Positions 25,388-26,504 of a stretch of DNA of 26,504 bases are shown piece after piece (within the stretch, counting starts at the first letter, position 1; each line of letters begins with the position of its first letter). Origin of the DNA: Lachnospiraceae bacterium UBA3850 (GTDB taxonomy: Bacteria > Bacillota > Clostridia > Lachnospirales > Lachnospiraceae). The translations under genes were made by a program, and so were the position numbers. The notes under the pieces are model-generated. The model was not told where the DNA came from. It did no database searches and was given only the letters and a program-made list of their open reading frames with translations. The stretch lies in the NCBI GenBank assembly GCA_002392655.1, contig DGHK01000045.1, positions 1 through 26,504 on the forward strand, written 5' to 3'.

Positions 25388-25413
25388 GGCGGATTACACG
25401 TATGCAATCCGCC
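25388..25413 (-). terminator. Terminator after the carboxyltransferase gene
   Basis: GGCGGATT (25388-25395) pairs with AATCCGCC (25406-25413), eight base pairs with a ten-base loop; the minus strand then reads TGTTTATTATAA. It follows the stop at 25426 by 12 bases and lies 12 bases before the next reading frame. Confidence 0.75.
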
Positions 25414-25425
25414 GTAAAATCACGT

Positions 25426-26504
25426 TTATGCAGGATATGTCTTGTTGGTTGTATCAGCCTTGGACATATCTACACCAGTCTGCTGAGCCTGTCTGTACTT
25501 AAAGAACTCAGTAGCAACCTGTGGGAACAGTGCATAGCTGAGGACATCCTCATCCTGCTGACTATACTGTTCAATCTCTTTTCTCAGCTTATCAAGCTCA
25601 GGCTCGATATCATCTGCAGGTCTATGGGTGATCGGAACTGTATCACCAATAGCCTTCTTCTGAACTTCAGCATTAAATGGCTTAATAGTCTGTCCATACT
25701 TACCTGAAAGCAGATCCTTAGATTCCTTAGTAACCATCTTATATCTCTCACCCATCAGAACATTCAGAACAGCCTGTGTTCCTACAATCTGAGAAGAAGG
25801 TGTAACAAGTGGCGGCTCACCGAAATCCTTACGAACACGTGGAACCTCTTCAAGAACCTCCTGAAGCTTATCATCCTGCTTTGCTTCCTTAAGCTGCGAA
25901 ACAAGGTTTGAAAGCATACCACCAGGTACCTGATAAAGAAGTGTCTTGATATTAACCCCAAGAATCTTGGTGCTCATAAGACCACTTTCAAGACACTCTT
26001 CTCTGTATGGTCTGAAGTACTCAGCTATCTCAGCAAGAAGCTTCTGATCAAGACCTGTATCTCTGTCAGTTCCCTTGAAGGTCTCAACCATAACCTCAGT
26101 TGCAGGCTGAGAAGTACCAAGAGCAAAAGGTGAAATAGCTGTATCAATAACATCAACTCCAGCCTCAGCAGCCTTGAGATAAGTCATTGAAGCCACACCT
26201 GATGTATAATGTGTATGAAGCTGAATAGGAAGACTTGAACCTTCCTTAAGAGCCTTAACAAGTCTCTCTGCCTCATATGGAACGAGAAGACCTGACATAT
26301 CCTTGATACAGATAGAATCAGCACCCATCTCCTCGATCTTTCTGGCTGTCTCTTTCCAATAGTCAAGAGTATAAGCATCACCAAGTGTATATGACAGAGC
26401 TATCTGTGCATGTCCACCTTCTTTATTTGTAGCCTTTACTGCAGTTTCAAGGTTACGAAGATCATTCAGACAGTCAAATATACGAATGATATCAATACCA
26501 TTTG
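25426..26504 (-). CDS. Oxaloacetate decarboxylase / pyruvate carboxylase carboxyltransferase subunit (5' end cut)
   Basis: The carboxyltransferase subunit of a biotin-dependent enzyme (OadA/PycB type), which moves CO2 between oxaloacetate/pyruvate and biotin on a carrier protein. About 359 codons are visible; the 5' part lies beyond the right edge. The first codons read NGIDIIRIFDCLNDLRN. The metal centre is seen in ADSICIKDMSGLL (the Lys should be carboxylated) and LHTHYTSGVA, followed by the conserved DVIDTAISPFALGTSQP. The conserved carboxylase domain (PYC_OADA) follows, with MLSNLVSQLKEA and PSSQIVGTQAVLNVL. It ends with SKADTTNKTYPA and has no C-terminal biotinyl domain, so a separate biotin carrier must exist. 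Choice between decarboxylase and carboxylase needs the neighbours. Confidence 0.9.
   Translation of the reverse strand, partial: NGIDIIRIFDCLNDLRNLETAVKATNKEGGHAQIALSYTLGDAYTLDYWKETARKIEEMGADSICIKDMSGLLVPYEAERLVKALKEGSSLPIQLHTHYTSGVASMTYLKAAEAGVDVIDTAISPFALGTSQPATEVMVETFKGTDRDTGLDQKLLAEIAEYFRPYREECLESGLMSTKILGVNIKTLLYQVPGGMLSNLVSQLKEAKQDDKLQEVLEEVPRVRKDFGEPPLVTPSSQIVGTQAVLNVLMGERYKMVTKESKDLLSGKYGQTIKPFNAEVQKKAIGDTVPITHRPADDIEPELDKLRKEIEQYSQQDEDVLSYALFPQVATEFFKYRQAQQTGVDMSKADTTNKTYPA

Overview
The window is a gene-dense, AT-rich bacterial chromosome segment. All 26 protein genes lie on the minus strand, so transcription runs from high to low coordinates; the plus-strand reading frames are shadows. 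I see no tRNA, rRNA, CRISPR array, insertion sequence or phage gene. The gene content points to an anaerobic low-GC Firmicute of class Clostridia, most likely Lachnospiraceae: a fused IspH-ribosomal protein S1 gene next to cmk, the rplS-lepB-rbgA-rnhB-yraN and der-plsY-gpsA blocks, and a decarboxylase carboxyltransferase subunit without its own biotin domain. The genus is not determined.

Layout in transcription order (right to left). (1) The 3' part of an oxaloacetate decarboxylase/pyruvate carboxylase carboxyltransferase gene, then a terminator, a secreted-type NlpC/P60 hydrolase with an odd 5' end, and an HI0933-type flavoprotein closed by a strong terminator (22599-22629). (2) A five-gene cassette: ABC ATPase, two ABC-2 permeases, a DesK/NarL-type sensor kinase and its response regulator, probably a self-regulated export or stress system. 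(3) cmk and the ispH-rpsA fusion, then a hairpin and a 910-residue membrane protein that looks like a GT-C glycosyltransferase joined to an FKBP/trigger-factor-like C-terminus. (4) rplS with its own promoter and structured leader, two signal peptidase I genes flanking rbgA, then rnhB and yraN. (5) A seven-gene run from one good promoter: der, plsY, gpsA, scpA, scpB, a metallophosphoesterase and an L,D-transpeptidase. (6) ilvN (own promoter) and the start of ilvC, cut by the left window edge.

Most of the window is housekeeping: ribosome assembly and translation (rplS, rpsA domain, rbgA, der), protein export (two lepB), lipid and isoprenoid precursors (plsY, gpsA, ispH), chromosome maintenance (scpAB, rnhB), cell wall (L,D-transpeptidase, NlpC/P60) and branched-chain amino acids (ilvN, ilvC). 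The accessory parts are the ABC/two-component cassette, the GT-C fusion and the duplicated lepB. No gene-free stretch exceeds 190 bases.

The observations I rate highest are the GT-C/FKBP-like fusion, the recurrent placement of terminator hairpins directly in front of the next co-directional gene with no room for a promoter, and the abnormal N-terminus of the NlpC/P60 gene. I did not find a clearly new multi-gene system.
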